Below are positions 7,599 to 14,455 of a DNA stretch of 27,977 bases, piece by piece. This stretch comes from JBEKHI01 sp050012355 (GTDB lineage: Bacteria; Actinomycetota; Actinomycetes; Streptosporangiales; Streptosporangiaceae): contig JBEKHI010000055.1 of the NCBI GenBank assembly GCA_050012355.1, positions 1 through 27,977 of the forward strand, given 5' to 3'. Numbering within the stretch: position 1 is the stretch's first letter; each line of letters opens with the position of its first letter. The notes beneath the pieces are model-generated. The model saw nothing but the letters and a program-made list of their open reading frames with translations, did no database searches and was not told where the DNA came from. The translations under genes were made by a program, and so were the position numbers.

Positions 7599-8878
7599 GT
7601 TCTCTTGTCTACCACAGGAACCTGAGAGGGCACCGGGGGGTCGTCTCCGACGATCACGCCGCCGCCATGACCCCAGGCGATGTACCGCCAGGACAGGTTG
7701 ATCATCGTCTCGATGCGGTTCCTGAAGCCCAGCAGGTAGATCAGGTGCAGTCCGAGCCAGGCCAGCCAGGCCAGGAAGCCGGTCATCCGGATCCCGTTGG
7801 CGAGCTGGACGATCGCGGCCGACCGGCCGATGGTCGCCATCATGCCCTTGTCGTGGTAGGAGAACGGCTGGGTTTCCTGCCCGGCGACCAGTCGCTCGAT
7901 CTGTTTCGCGGCATGCTTGCCCTCCTGCAGTGCGGGCTGGGCGAGCTGCGGGGATGGGTTGTCCGCGAATATGGCGATGTCGCCGGCGGCGAAGATCCGG
8001 TCCTGGCCGGTGACCCGCAGATCACGTCCGACGGTGATCCGGCCGTGCTTGCCCTGCGGCAGTCCCCAGCCCTTGACCTGCTCGGGCGCCGCGACGCCGG
8101 CCGCCCAGACGGTCAGGTCGCTGTAGAGCGTCTCGTTTCCGCCGAGCTTCACCTGGTCTGGTTCCACCGCGAGGATCTCGGTGTCGGTGCGGATGTCCAC
8201 GCCGCGTTTGGCCAGCTGACGGGCGGTGTACTTGCGGAGCTTCTCCTGGAACGGCATGACCAGCTCCGGCGCCATCTCGATCAGCCGGATGTGTACCTGG
8301 GACGGAGTGATGCCGGGGAACGTGGCCTTCAGTATGGCGCGGCGCAACTCGGCGAGCGTCCCGGCCAGTTCAACTCCCGTCGCACCGCCGCCGACCACGG
8401 TGACGTCGAACGTGCGCTCCTTGTGGTCAGGATCAGCTGACAGGCTTTCAAGCCCTGCCATGATGTGGTCCCTCAGGGCGACAGCATCCCTACGGGTATA
8501 CAAGGCGAACGAGTTCTCCTCGGCCCCGGGCACCCCGAAGAACGCGGCGGCCACCCCGGTCGCCAGCAGCAGGTAGTCGTAACCGAGCGTGCGGCCGTCA
8601 GCCAGCGTGATCTCGCGTTTTTCACTGTCGATGGTTTTCAGCTCGCCCTTGACATATCCGGCTTTTCTCTTGCCCGCGAAGCCGCCAACCGCGTACGAGA
8701 CATCGCCTGGGTTCAGGCCGCCAGTGGCTACCTGGTATAGCAGAGGCTGGAACTGGCTATAGAGGTTCTGGTCAACGATCGTTATCTGGGCTTTTGTTTT
8801 CTTGGAGAGCCGGTCCAGGGCTGCCTGCCCGGCGAATCCTGCCCCGACGATCACCACGCGCGGCGCGTCGCTGCTCAT
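7595..8878 (-). CDS. ndh: Type II NADH dehydrogenase (NAD(P)/FAD-dependent oxidoreductase)
   Basis: Non-proton-pumping NADH:menaquinone oxidoreductase, 427 residues, peripheral on the inner membrane face. It has two dinucleotide-binding motifs. The FAD site is VVIVGAGFAGQAAL at the N terminus, and the NADH site is VTVVGGGATGVELAGTLAEL near residue 165. The FAD ribityl motif GDIA (IFAAGDIAIF) is near 300. The NDH-2 quinone-region signature PLLYQVATGGL is near 46. The hydrophobic C-terminal helix FLAWLAWLGLHLIYLLGFRNR is the usual membrane anchor. It overlaps yihY upstream and the SCO gene downstream by 4 nt each. Coupling to a copper chaperone suggests a role in aerobic electron flow to the terminal oxidase. 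An alternative reading as a ferredoxin/thioredoxin-type reductase is unlikely, given the C-terminal anchor. Confidence 0.88.
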   Translation of the reverse strand: MSSDAPRVVIVGAGFAGQAALDRLSKKTKAQITIVDQNLYSQFQPLLYQVATGGLNPGDVSYAVGGFAGKRKAGYVKGELKTIDSEKREITLADGRTLGYDYLLLATGVAAAFFGVPGAEENSFALYTRRDAVALRDHIMAGLESLSADPDHKERTFDVTVVGGGATGVELAGTLAELRRAILKATFPGITPSQVHIRLIEMAPELVMPFQEKLRKYTARQLAKRGVDIRTDTEILAVEPDQVKLGGNETLYSDLTVWAAGVAAPEQVKGWGLPQGKHGRITVGRDLRVTGQDRIFAAGDIAIFADNPSPQLAQPALQEGKHAAKQIERLVAGQETQPFSYHDKGMMATIGRSAAIVQLANGIRMTGFLAWLAWLGLHLIYLLGFRNRIETMINLSWRYIAWGHGGGVIVGDDPPVPSQVPVVDKRT

Positions 8879-9897
8879 GACTTCGTCACCGGCTTCCCTT
8901 CATTGGTATCGACTACCTGGATGGTTTCCGCACGATCGCGTTGGGTGGCCACGGCGTACATCAAGTGCGCCTCCCGGTCCGCCTTCGTATAGGGCGGGGC
9001 GACCAGCGCCCGCGGCCACAGCCGCCTGACAAGTACGACATTAATCTCGGCCGCATACAGCGTCACCTCGGCTTGCAGGTAAAGCCACGACATCAGGCCA
9101 AGCACCACGCCGAACGTCCCGTACAGGCTGGATGCCCGGTGGAGTTGATGGCTGACGATGTAGGTACCAAGGGTCAGCAGGATCTGCCAGACCACGGCGG
9201 CGATCGCCGCTCCGATCCACTGGTCCCGCCAGCTGACGGAACTGGCCGTAGCCAGCCGGAACGACAGCAGGAAGACCCCGATGTTCAGGATGAGCGAGAT
9301 CGCCAGGCCCAGGATGGTCGCGCCCACGCCGCTCAGCACGTGACCGGCGCCGCTCGCGAGGCCGGAGATCGTACTGGTGATTATCAGGCCGCCGCCGACA
9401 GTGGCGATCAGGCCGAAGCTGCGGAGCCAGTTCCAGGGGAATCCCGGCCGGTCAGCGAGCGGAACCGTCCAGACCTCGTTGAGCGCGTTCTGCATGGCGT
9501 TGGCGACGCCGCGCGAGCCGAGCAAGGTGAAGATGAGGCCAGTGGCGAGCGGGAGCCCGCGGCCGGTCAGCGAATGTACGTTGCTGGCGATCTCCGGGCC
9601 GATCACCGGGTACTGCGCCAGCGCGGAGTGCTCCAGGCTGCTCTTCACGCTCGGGTAGTTCTTCAAAATGATGTCGAGCAGGGTCACGAGCACCAGCAGC
9701 AGCGGGAAAATCGCCGCGAACCCGTAAAACGCGATCAGGGCAGCCAGATTTCCGGCCCGGTCGTCGCCAAATTTTTTCCAGACCGCCACGAGAAAGGCCA
9801 GCCACGGGCGCCGCTGCTGGAACCTGTCCGCCTCACGGGCGGTCCCCTTCACCCGGTTCATGCTGGAAGCAGGTTTACCCAGGTCAGCGCTTTTCAT
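8875..9897 (-). CDS. YihY/BrkB family integral membrane protein
   Basis: Inner-membrane protein of 340 residues in the YihY/virulence factor BrkB family. Its true function is unsettled; members have been described as possible transporters, and the old RNase BN name is wrong. About six hydrophobic helices lie between residues 50 and 290. The family lead NLAALIAFYGFAAIFPLLLVLVTLL and the later SSLYGTFGVVLGLMSWLYLQAEVTLYAAEIN are both present. The ATG at 9897 has no strong ribosome site. A second ATG at 9861 (MNRVKG) is also possible and would remove 12 residues. It is the first gene of the three-gene minus operon, and its stop overlaps the ndh start in an ATGA. The promoter must lie in the region holding the palindromic element at 9934-9988. 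Confidence 0.85.
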   Translation of the reverse strand: MKSADLGKPASSMNRVKGTAREADRFQQRRPWLAFLVAVWKKFGDDRAGNLAALIAFYGFAAIFPLLLVLVTLLDIILKNYPSVKSSLEHSALAQYPVIGPEIASNVHSLTGRGLPLATGLIFTLLGSRGVANAMQNALNEVWTVPLADRPGFPWNWLRSFGLIATVGGGLIITSTISGLASGAGHVLSGVGATILGLAISLILNIGVFLLSFRLATASSVSWRDQWIGAAIAAVVWQILLTLGTYIVSHQLHRASSLYGTFGVVLGLMSWLYLQAEVTLYAAEINVVLVRRLWPRALVAPPYTKADREAHLMYAVATQRDRAETIQVVDTNEGKPVTKS

Positions 9898-9933
9898 CCC
9901 GTCGCCCCGTGCTTTGCCGACGACCCCAGCGGT

Positions 9934-9988
9934 GGGCCATCGATGGCACTATAGGCCCAGCGATGGGCCATCGACAGCCCTGCATAAG
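9934..9988 (+). repeat. Dispersed ATCGATGG palindromic element, copy 1
   Basis: A 55-bp stretch in the divergent spacer between yihY (-) and the PEBP gene (+). It contains the palindromic core GCCATCGATGGC (9936-9947) and a second unit GCGATGGGCCATCGACAG (9960-9977). Read in reverse complement, 16456-16510 matches it without gaps at 45 of 55 positions. The rest of the 235-bp spacer (9898-10132) shows no gene. Its place in a promoter region suggests an operator, but a dispersed repeat is equally possible. Confidence 0.65.
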
Positions 9989-10132
9989 ATGCTTCGCTGG
10001 GAGAAATGTTCCGCATACACGCTATTGTCCCGGCAGCTGCGTCGACGGTCAGCGACGCCCCCCGCGCCAGGCCAGCCCGTCGGCGCGATACTTACTAGGT
10101 CCACCATGAGCTCCGATGAAGGAGATGGCCAG

Positions 10133-10669
10133 ATGCCAGGTCGCGCATCGCTTCCCTACGATTTTGTGCCGCCGGTGCCGTCATTCGCGGTCACCAGCGC
10201 GGACGTCGCCGAGGGTGCTCAGCTGTCCGACAATCAGGTCTATAACGGTTTCGGCGTGACCGGGAAGAACACGTCGCCGCAGCTTTCCTGGTCCGGCTTC
10301 CCCGCGGAGACGGCGTCGTTCGCGGTGACCTGCTACGACCCCGACGCCCCGACCGGGTCGGGCTTCTGGCACTGGGTCGTGATCGACATCCCAGCGTCGG
10401 TAACTTCGCTGGCGACCGGCGCCGGTGCCGCGGGCGGGGCCGGGCTTCCCGACGGCGCCTTCCACCTGCGCAACGACGCCGGGTCGAACGATTTCGCCGG
10501 CGCCGCGCCCCCAGAAGGCGACGCAGCTCACCGGTACGTGTTCACGGTGCACGCTGTGGACGTACCGAAGCTCGGCATCGACGACAGCGCGACGCCCGCC
10601 CTGGCCGGGTTCAACCTGCACTTCCACACGCTGGCCCGCGGCTTCCTCGTCCCCGTCTACAGCCGCTGA
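10133..10669 (+). CDS. YbhB/YbcL (PEBP, Raf-kinase-inhibitor-like) family protein
   Basis: A 178-residue cytosolic protein of the phosphatidylethanolamine-binding protein superfamily, bacterial YbhB/YbcL branch. The role of these small beta-proteins is poorly defined; they bind small anionic or phosphorylated ligands. The hallmark CYDPDAPTGSGFWHWVVIDI (about 70-89) and the later NDFAGAAPPEGDAAHRYVFTVHAV are present. The ATG at 10133 is preferred because AAGGAG at 10119-10124 lies 8 nt upstream. An in-frame ATG at 10106 has a weaker site. The bacterial family often has NDFG followed by a short insert, as here. The last 13 nt overlap the convergent XRE gene. Nothing nearby suggests a pathway. 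Confidence 0.88.
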   Translation: MPGRASLPYDFVPPVPSFAVTSADVAEGAQLSDNQVYNGFGVTGKNTSPQLSWSGFPAETASFAVTCYDPDAPTGSGFWHWVVIDIPASVTSLATGAGAAGGAGLPDGAFHLRNDAGSNDFAGAAPPEGDAAHRYVFTVHAVDVPKLGIDDSATPALAGFNLHFHTLARGFLVPVYSR

Positions 10670-11718
10670 TAGCCGGGGATGCTGGCCAGCTGGGCGAGCA
10701 GCCAGGGCGAAGCCAGCACGCGCAGCAAGGACTGGACCTCGCGGGAGCCGAGGTGCTGGGCCGGGAGCATTAGGTCGAAACGCTCGTCGGCCAGCGGGAT
10801 GAACGCCAGATCGTAAGCGAGCGCGGCGGGCTCGCTGGCCACCCCGGCCCCAGCGAGTCCCGCCGAGATCGCGGCTGCCACCTGGAGATGTCCGGTGGCG
10901 CGAGTTTCGTAGCCGGGGAGATCGGCCGGGTCGAGGCCGAGCCGTTCGATCTCCGCGTCGAGTACCCGGCGGGCTTCCGCGCCTGGCTCGCGGTTGACTA
11001 GCCGGATCCCGAGCCTGGCGACGTCCTCGAGATCGCTGACCTTGTCCGCCACCGAGGGATGCAGCACCAGGCCTTCACGCCAGGCGGAGAACCCGGTCAC
11101 CTCCGCTCCCTCCGGAACGCGGAACCCGTCCGAATGCGTGCCCGCCGCGTGAACCAGGCCGCGTTCGGCGAGTTCGAGTGCCTCGCCGCTGCTGCAGGCC
11201 CACCACGCGAAGCCCACCGGCGGGTCGAGCAACGCGAGCGGGGTCTCCAGCAACGGCAGCGCCGGGTCGCAGCCCGCGACGACCAGCGTCGGACGCGGCG
11301 GCCCGATTGGCTCGATCGCTACCTCGCCGTCAGCGATGGCCGGACCGTCGGTGGCGGCCGACGCGACGAGTCCTCCCGCCGCGGCGAATCCTGACCGGGC
11401 CGTGGTGTCGCGACTGAGCGGCAGCGCCACGAACGCATCGCCGACCGGGGCGAGTGCCACCCGAGCGCCCGGTCCGCCGACGGCGGCGATCGCCACGGCG
11501 GACACTGGTTCCGCCGGATCGCCCGGACCGAAGAGTTCCTCGACTGTCATGCCGAGGGCACGTGAGACCGCCAGCGCGACCCGCAGGCTAGGGTCGGAAT
11601 GTCCGGATTCAATGGCGGATAGCGCCTGCCTGGTCACGCCCGCCATCCCGGCTAGCTGCTGCTGGGACAGGCCGCGGGCCTGCCGCGCCAGCCGTAGTCG
11701 TGCCCCTGCCGCCCCCAT
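10657..11718 (-). CDS. XRE-type regulator with C-terminal substrate-binding (PBP-like) domain
   Basis: A 353-residue one-component transcription regulator. The N-terminal helix-turn-helix (about residues 6-60) reads LRLARQARGLSQQQLAGMAG then VTRQALSAIESGHSDPSLRV, a classical XRE/Cro form. The rest resembles the periplasmic-binding-protein-like sensor seen in molybdate- or anion-responsive regulators: a PTLVVAGCDPALPLL strand, the HSDGF loop and a C-terminal QSLLRVLASPW helix. The ligand is unknown. The ATG at 11718 is chosen over the GTG at 11730, because AGGGGGTGA, an almost ideal ribosome site, lies 8 nt upstream of the ATG and overlaps the GTG. A palindrome at 11740-11757 suggests autoregulation. 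It overlaps the PEBP gene tail-to-tail by 13 nt. Confidence 0.82.
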   Translation of the reverse strand: MGAAGARLRLARQARGLSQQQLAGMAGVTRQALSAIESGHSDPSLRVALAVSRALGMTVEELFGPGDPAEPVSAVAIAAVGGPGARVALAPVGDAFVALPLSRDTTARSGFAAAGGLVASAATDGPAIADGEVAIEPIGPPRPTLVVAGCDPALPLLETPLALLDPPVGFAWWACSSGEALELAERGLVHAAGTHSDGFRVPEGAEVTGFSAWREGLVLHPSVADKVSDLEDVARLGIRLVNREPGAEARRVLDAEIERLGLDPADLPGYETRATGHLQVAAAISAGLAGAGVASEPAALAYDLAFIPLADERFDLMLPAQHLGSREVQSLLRVLASPWLLAQLASIPGYQRL

Positions 11719-11739
11719 CACTCGAGTCACCCCCTGAAC

Positions 11740-11757
11740 ATCGGTCGTCGGGCCGAT
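11740..11757. promoter_or_regulatory. Candidate operator before the XRE regulator
   Basis: ATCGG (11740-11744) and CCGAT (11753-11757) form an interrupted palindrome with further inner C-G matches. On the minus strand a -10-like TACTAT overlaps its upstream edge, about 40 nt before the ATG at 11718. An XRE protein bound here would block its own promoter. This is inferred from position only. Confidence 0.35.
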
Positions 11758-11838
11758 AGTAGGCGACTCGCGGAGCTGGGTGTGCTTGCCAGCGCCGTGA
11801 GGGCCTCCGCGCCCGCCTGCTGGGGCTTTGCTGACCCG

Positions 11839-12513
11839 CTAGCCCACGCTCGGGGACGCGTCAGAGCGCATCCGCCGGCTGAACGTAAGGTGCGTGACAC
11901 CGCTCGGGGTGGTGACGGACTCGATCGCAAAGCGTTCCTCAAGGCCCTCCTGGCCTTGCCAGAGCGGCTCACCGCGGCCGAGGAGGATGGGCACCACCAC
12001 GACGTGCATGTGGTCGATCAGGTCGGCGGCCAGGAATTCGCGGACCGTGGCCGGCCCGCCGCCGATGCGCACGTCCAGGCCAGCCGCCGCCGCTCGCGCC
12101 TGCTGGAGCGCCTCGGCCGGGCTCGCGTCGATGAAGTGAAAGGTCGTTCCGCCCTCCATCTCGATCGACGGCCGCGGGTAGTGAGTAAGCACGAACACCG
12201 GAGTGCGGAACGGCGGTTCCTCACCCCACCAGCCCCGCCACTCCTCGTCAGTCCATGGGCCCCGCTGCGGGCCGAACTTGTTCCGACCCATGATCTCCGC
12301 GCCGACGCCCGGACCCCACGCGGCCGCGAAGGTGTCATCGGCGCCGGTGCTTCCGCCCGGCTGCCCGTGCATCGCATGGAAAGACCGGGTCTCGAAGAAC
12401 CACCGCATCAGCCGGTCCCCGGCGTGGCCGAACGGCGCTTCCAGGCTCTGGCCCTCGCCGGTAGCGAAGCCGTCGAGCGAAACAGCGAAATTGTGAACAA
12501 GAACTTGTGACAT
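11839..12513 (-). CDS. Dihydrofolate reductase/RibD C-terminal family reductase
   Basis: A 224-residue cytosolic NADPH-dependent reductase of the DHFR-like RibD_C superfamily. Recognisable parts are the start VLVHNFAVSLDGFATG, the central EIMGRNKFGP nucleotide-loop region, and the glycine-rich IGGGPATVREFLAADLID followed by VVVVPILLGRGEPLW. The family includes true folate reductases, pyrimidine deaminase-reductases and many stand-alone enzymes of unknown substrate. Nothing here shows folate use. The ATG at 12513 follows GGAGG by 11 nt, a little far. It lies 54 bp beyond the TetR stop on the same strand and could be cotranscribed with it. The 120 bp after its stop (11719-11838) show no gene. 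Confidence 0.85.
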   Translation of the reverse strand: MSQVLVHNFAVSLDGFATGEGQSLEAPFGHAGDRLMRWFFETRSFHAMHGQPGGSTGADDTFAAAWGPGVGAEIMGRNKFGPQRGPWTDEEWRGWWGEEPPFRTPVFVLTHYPRPSIEMEGGTTFHFIDASPAEALQQARAAAAGLDVRIGGGPATVREFLAADLIDHMHVVVVPILLGRGEPLWQGQEGLEERFAIESVTTPSGVTHLTFSRRMRSDASPSVG

Positions 12514-12567
12514 GACTGCGTAGACCTCCGCCGAGCCCGAAACTCATCGGTGCCATGATGGCAGGTG

Positions 12568-13143
12568 TTACCCGAGGGCGCGCAGCGCCAACTCGGCGGC
12601 ACGGAGCAGTTCCGCCCGGCTGGCGCCGCCGGCTGCTTGCACCGCGATGCCGTCGGTGACCGTCATGACGAAACACGTGACGTCAGCGGGATCGCCGACG
12701 AGATCGCCCTCGTCACGAGCACGCTCAAGACGGCGCCGCAGCGCGGTCTCGCTTGCCTTCCTGAGCGCGATCGCCAGCTGGCGGGCAGGCTCGCCGTCCG
12801 GCCCGCACGGCTGGACGCAGCCGACGGCCAGGCAGCCGGGGGTCTCCGGCCGGGTCGTCAGGTCGACCGCGCCGTAGACCAGCCGCGCGACGACATCCCT
12901 GGCATGCGGCTGTTCGAGCGCCTGTCCCGCGTACGCGCCCGGCCCGTCCACGTACCGGTCGACCACCTTGGCGAACAGCTCTTCCTTGTTGCCGAAGGCG
13001 GCGTAGAGGCTGGGCCGGTTGATGCCCATCGCCTCCGTCAGGTCCGACAGCGCGGTCCCCTCGTAGCCCTGCCGCCAGAAGACCTCGAGCGCGCGGTCAA
13101 GCGCCACGTCCGCATCGAACGCTCGCGGCCGGCCTCCTGGCAT
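12568..13143 (-). CDS. TetR/AcrR family transcriptional regulator
   Basis: A 191-residue repressor. The N-terminal helix-turn-helix (about residues 8-54) is GYEGTALSDLTEAMGINRPS then LYAAFGNKEELFAKVVDRYV, the standard TetR form. The ligand domain contains three nearby cysteines (PGCLAVGCVQPCGPDGEPAR) in the loop where other members of this subgroup have a shorter sequence. A thiol-reactive or aldehyde effector is therefore conceivable but unproven. The ATG at 13143 has GGAGG 7 nt upstream. The gene is divergent from the Gfo/Idh oxidoreductase at 13253, and two similar palindromic boxes lie in the 109-bp spacer. It very likely represses both itself and that operon. Confidence 0.88.
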   Translation of the reverse strand: MPGGRPRAFDADVALDRALEVFWRQGYEGTALSDLTEAMGINRPSLYAAFGNKEELFAKVVDRYVDGPGAYAGQALEQPHARDVVARLVYGAVDLTTRPETPGCLAVGCVQPCGPDGEPARQLAIALRKASETALRRRLERARDEGDLVGDPADVTCFVMTVTDGIAVQAAGGASRAELLRAAELALRALG

Positions 13144-13163
13144 CTCCGTCCTCCGCAAACAGA

Positions 13164-13189
13164 AGTTTTATACCTATCGGTATGATACT
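13164..13189. promoter_or_regulatory. TetR operator, copy 1
   Basis: A 26-nt box beginning AGTTTT and ending ACT, centred on ATACC-TATC-GGTAT (13170-13183). On the minus strand it contains a TATAAAA -10-like run 20-odd nt before the tetR start. The box matches copy 2 at 19 of 26 positions. It is probably the autoregulatory site of the TetR gene. Confidence 0.6.
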
Positions 13190-13216
13190 CCTTGACCTGG
13201 CCAGGCTCGGCATCCT

Positions 13217-13242
13217 AGTTTTTTACTCATCGATACAAAACT
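13217..13242. promoter_or_regulatory. TetR operator, copy 2
   Basis: Second 26-nt box with AGTTTT at the left, the ATCGATAC core, and ACT at the right. It lies within a 9-bp inverted repeat CCTAGTTTT (13214-13222) / AAAACTAGG (13237-13245), 10 nt before the ATG at 13253. It starts 53 bp from copy 1, close to five helical turns, so both would lie on the same DNA face. It is probably the control site of the oxidoreductase operon. Confidence 0.6.
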
Positions 13243-13252
13243 AGGGAGTGCA

Positions 13253-14344
13253 ATGGTCTATCCGATCCGTGTCGGCGTTGTGGGCGCGAACCCGGCGACA
13301 AGCTGGGCCGCGGCGGCGCACTTTCCAGCGCTGGCCAGCCTGGACGAGTTCACCGTCACCGCGGTGGCGACCACGCGCAAGGCGACGGCGGAGGACGCGG
13401 CCGCCGCTTTCGATGCCGCGCACGCTTTCACCGACGCCGCCGAACTGGCCGTCTGCTCCGATGTCGACCTGGTGGTCGTGTCGGTAAAGTCATCCGCCCA
13501 CGCTCCCGCCGTGCGGGCGGCGCTGTCCGCGGGCAAGCACGTGCTATGCGAATGGCCGCTGGGCGCCAGCGTGTGCGAAACCGCCGAGCTAAGCGCGGCA
13601 GCGGAAGCGGCGGGAGTCGTCAACGCGATCGGGCTGCAGGGCTACCACTCACCATCGGTCAGCTATGTCCACGATCTCATCGCGGATGGCGCGATCGGCC
13701 GGGTGCAAGCGGTCGCCGCCGTCGTCCCCGGCGACCCACTGGGCGGCAGCCGGGTACCGGAGAGCCTCGCCTGGACCACCGACCCACGGCTGGGAACCAG
13801 CCTGCTCACCATCATGGGCGGCCACACCCTCGGGGTGCTAGATCATATGACCGACGGGATCACGGAGATCTCGGGCGTCGTGGCCAACCTCAACCCGGAC
13901 GTCATCGTCACCGAGACGGGCGGGCACGTCGCTAACGACATGCCCGGCCAGATCGCGCTCGCGGGCAGGCTGGCCAGCCGCGGGGTGATCTCCGTGACGA
14001 TCCAGGGAGGATCGAGCACAGCGGGTCCCGACGGGTTCTTCGTGCGGATCGCCGGTACCGGCGGAGCGCTCATCATCACTCCGAAGCGGCCCGGCGAGTA
14101 TCTCAACTGGACCGCCCTCGACGTCACGCTGACAAGGCCGGACGGCACCCGCGAGAGCCTGCCGGCACCCGGCGCCGACGGCCCGGTGACCAACGTGGCG
14201 GCTCTGTACCGTGAGGTCGGGCGGGCCATCGCCGAAGGCCGCCCCGCGCACCCCGATTTCGCCACCGCACTTCGTCATCATCGCGTGCTAGCCGCCATGG
14301 AACGAGCGTCGCTGACTGGTATCCGGGAGGAAATCCTGTCATGA
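13253..14344 (+). CDS. Gfo/Idh/MocA family oxidoreductase
   Basis: A 363-residue NAD(P)-dependent oxidoreductase of the glucose-fructose oxidoreductase/inositol dehydrogenase family, or a Gal80-like relative. The Rossmann start is IRVGVVGANPATSWAAAAHF. The usual EKP of the active-site motif is changed to EWP (HVLCEWPLGASVCETAEL, about 97-116), as in Gal80-type members. The C-terminal alpha/beta domain follows, with GGHTLGVLDHM near 190 carrying the family histidine. The changed lysine position raises doubt about catalysis. The ATG at 13253 has GGGAG about 5 nt upstream. The stop overlaps the ATG at 14341 in an ATGA, so a second operon gene once followed. Control is probably by the divergent TetR. 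Confidence 0.87.
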   Translation: MVYPIRVGVVGANPATSWAAAAHFPALASLDEFTVTAVATTRKATAEDAAAAFDAAHAFTDAAELAVCSDVDLVVVSVKSSAHAPAVRAALSAGKHVLCEWPLGASVCETAELSAAAEAAGVVNAIGLQGYHSPSVSYVHDLIADGAIGRVQAVAAVVPGDPLGGSRVPESLAWTTDPRLGTSLLTIMGGHTLGVLDHMTDGITEISGVVANLNPDVIVTETGGHVANDMPGQIALAGRLASRGVISVTIQGGSSTAGPDGFFVRIAGTGGALIITPKRPGEYLNWTALDVTLTRPDGTRESLPAPGADGPVTNVAALYREVGRAIAEGRPAHPDFATALRHHRVLAAMERASLTGIREEILS

Positions 14345-14439
14345 ACATCTTGATCATCGGGGCGAGCGGCTACATCGGCTCGATCGTCGCGCACCTGACC
14401 GGCAAATCCGTCCAGAAGCTTGATAGTCAAGGATATTGA
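14341..14439 (+). pseudogene. Truncated NAD(P)-binding Rossmann-fold protein remnant
   Basis: A 32-codon frame opening with MNILIIGASGYIGS, the GxxGxxG dinucleotide motif of SDR/NmrA-type reductases. It loses family resemblance after about residue 19 and stops at 14437-14439. A full protein would need over 200 residues. Its start overlaps the stop of the oxidoreductase by 4 nt, the sign of an operon partner whose body has been deleted. The next gene begins 16 nt later. Its last codons lie in the palindrome that probably controls the MarR-VOC gene, so the deletion seems to have fused the operon end to a new promoter. Confidence 0.65.
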
Positions 14440-14443
14440 CTAT
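14423..14443. promoter_or_regulatory. Perfect MarR-type operator (8-5-8)
   Basis: ATAGTCAA and TTGACTAT flank a 5-nt spacer, ending 12 nt before the ATG at 14456. The arm length and TTGA/TCAA arms are typical of MarR-family sites. A -10-like TATATC (14441-14446) overlaps the right arm, so a bound regulator would block the promoter of the gene that encodes it. Confidence 0.65.
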
Positions 14444-14455
14444 ATCGTGGTGGCC

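Noticed and set aside
8941..9954. 337-codon plus-strand frame antisense to yihY
   Set aside because: Gln/Arg/Glu/Pro-rich antisense shadow with no recognisable domain.
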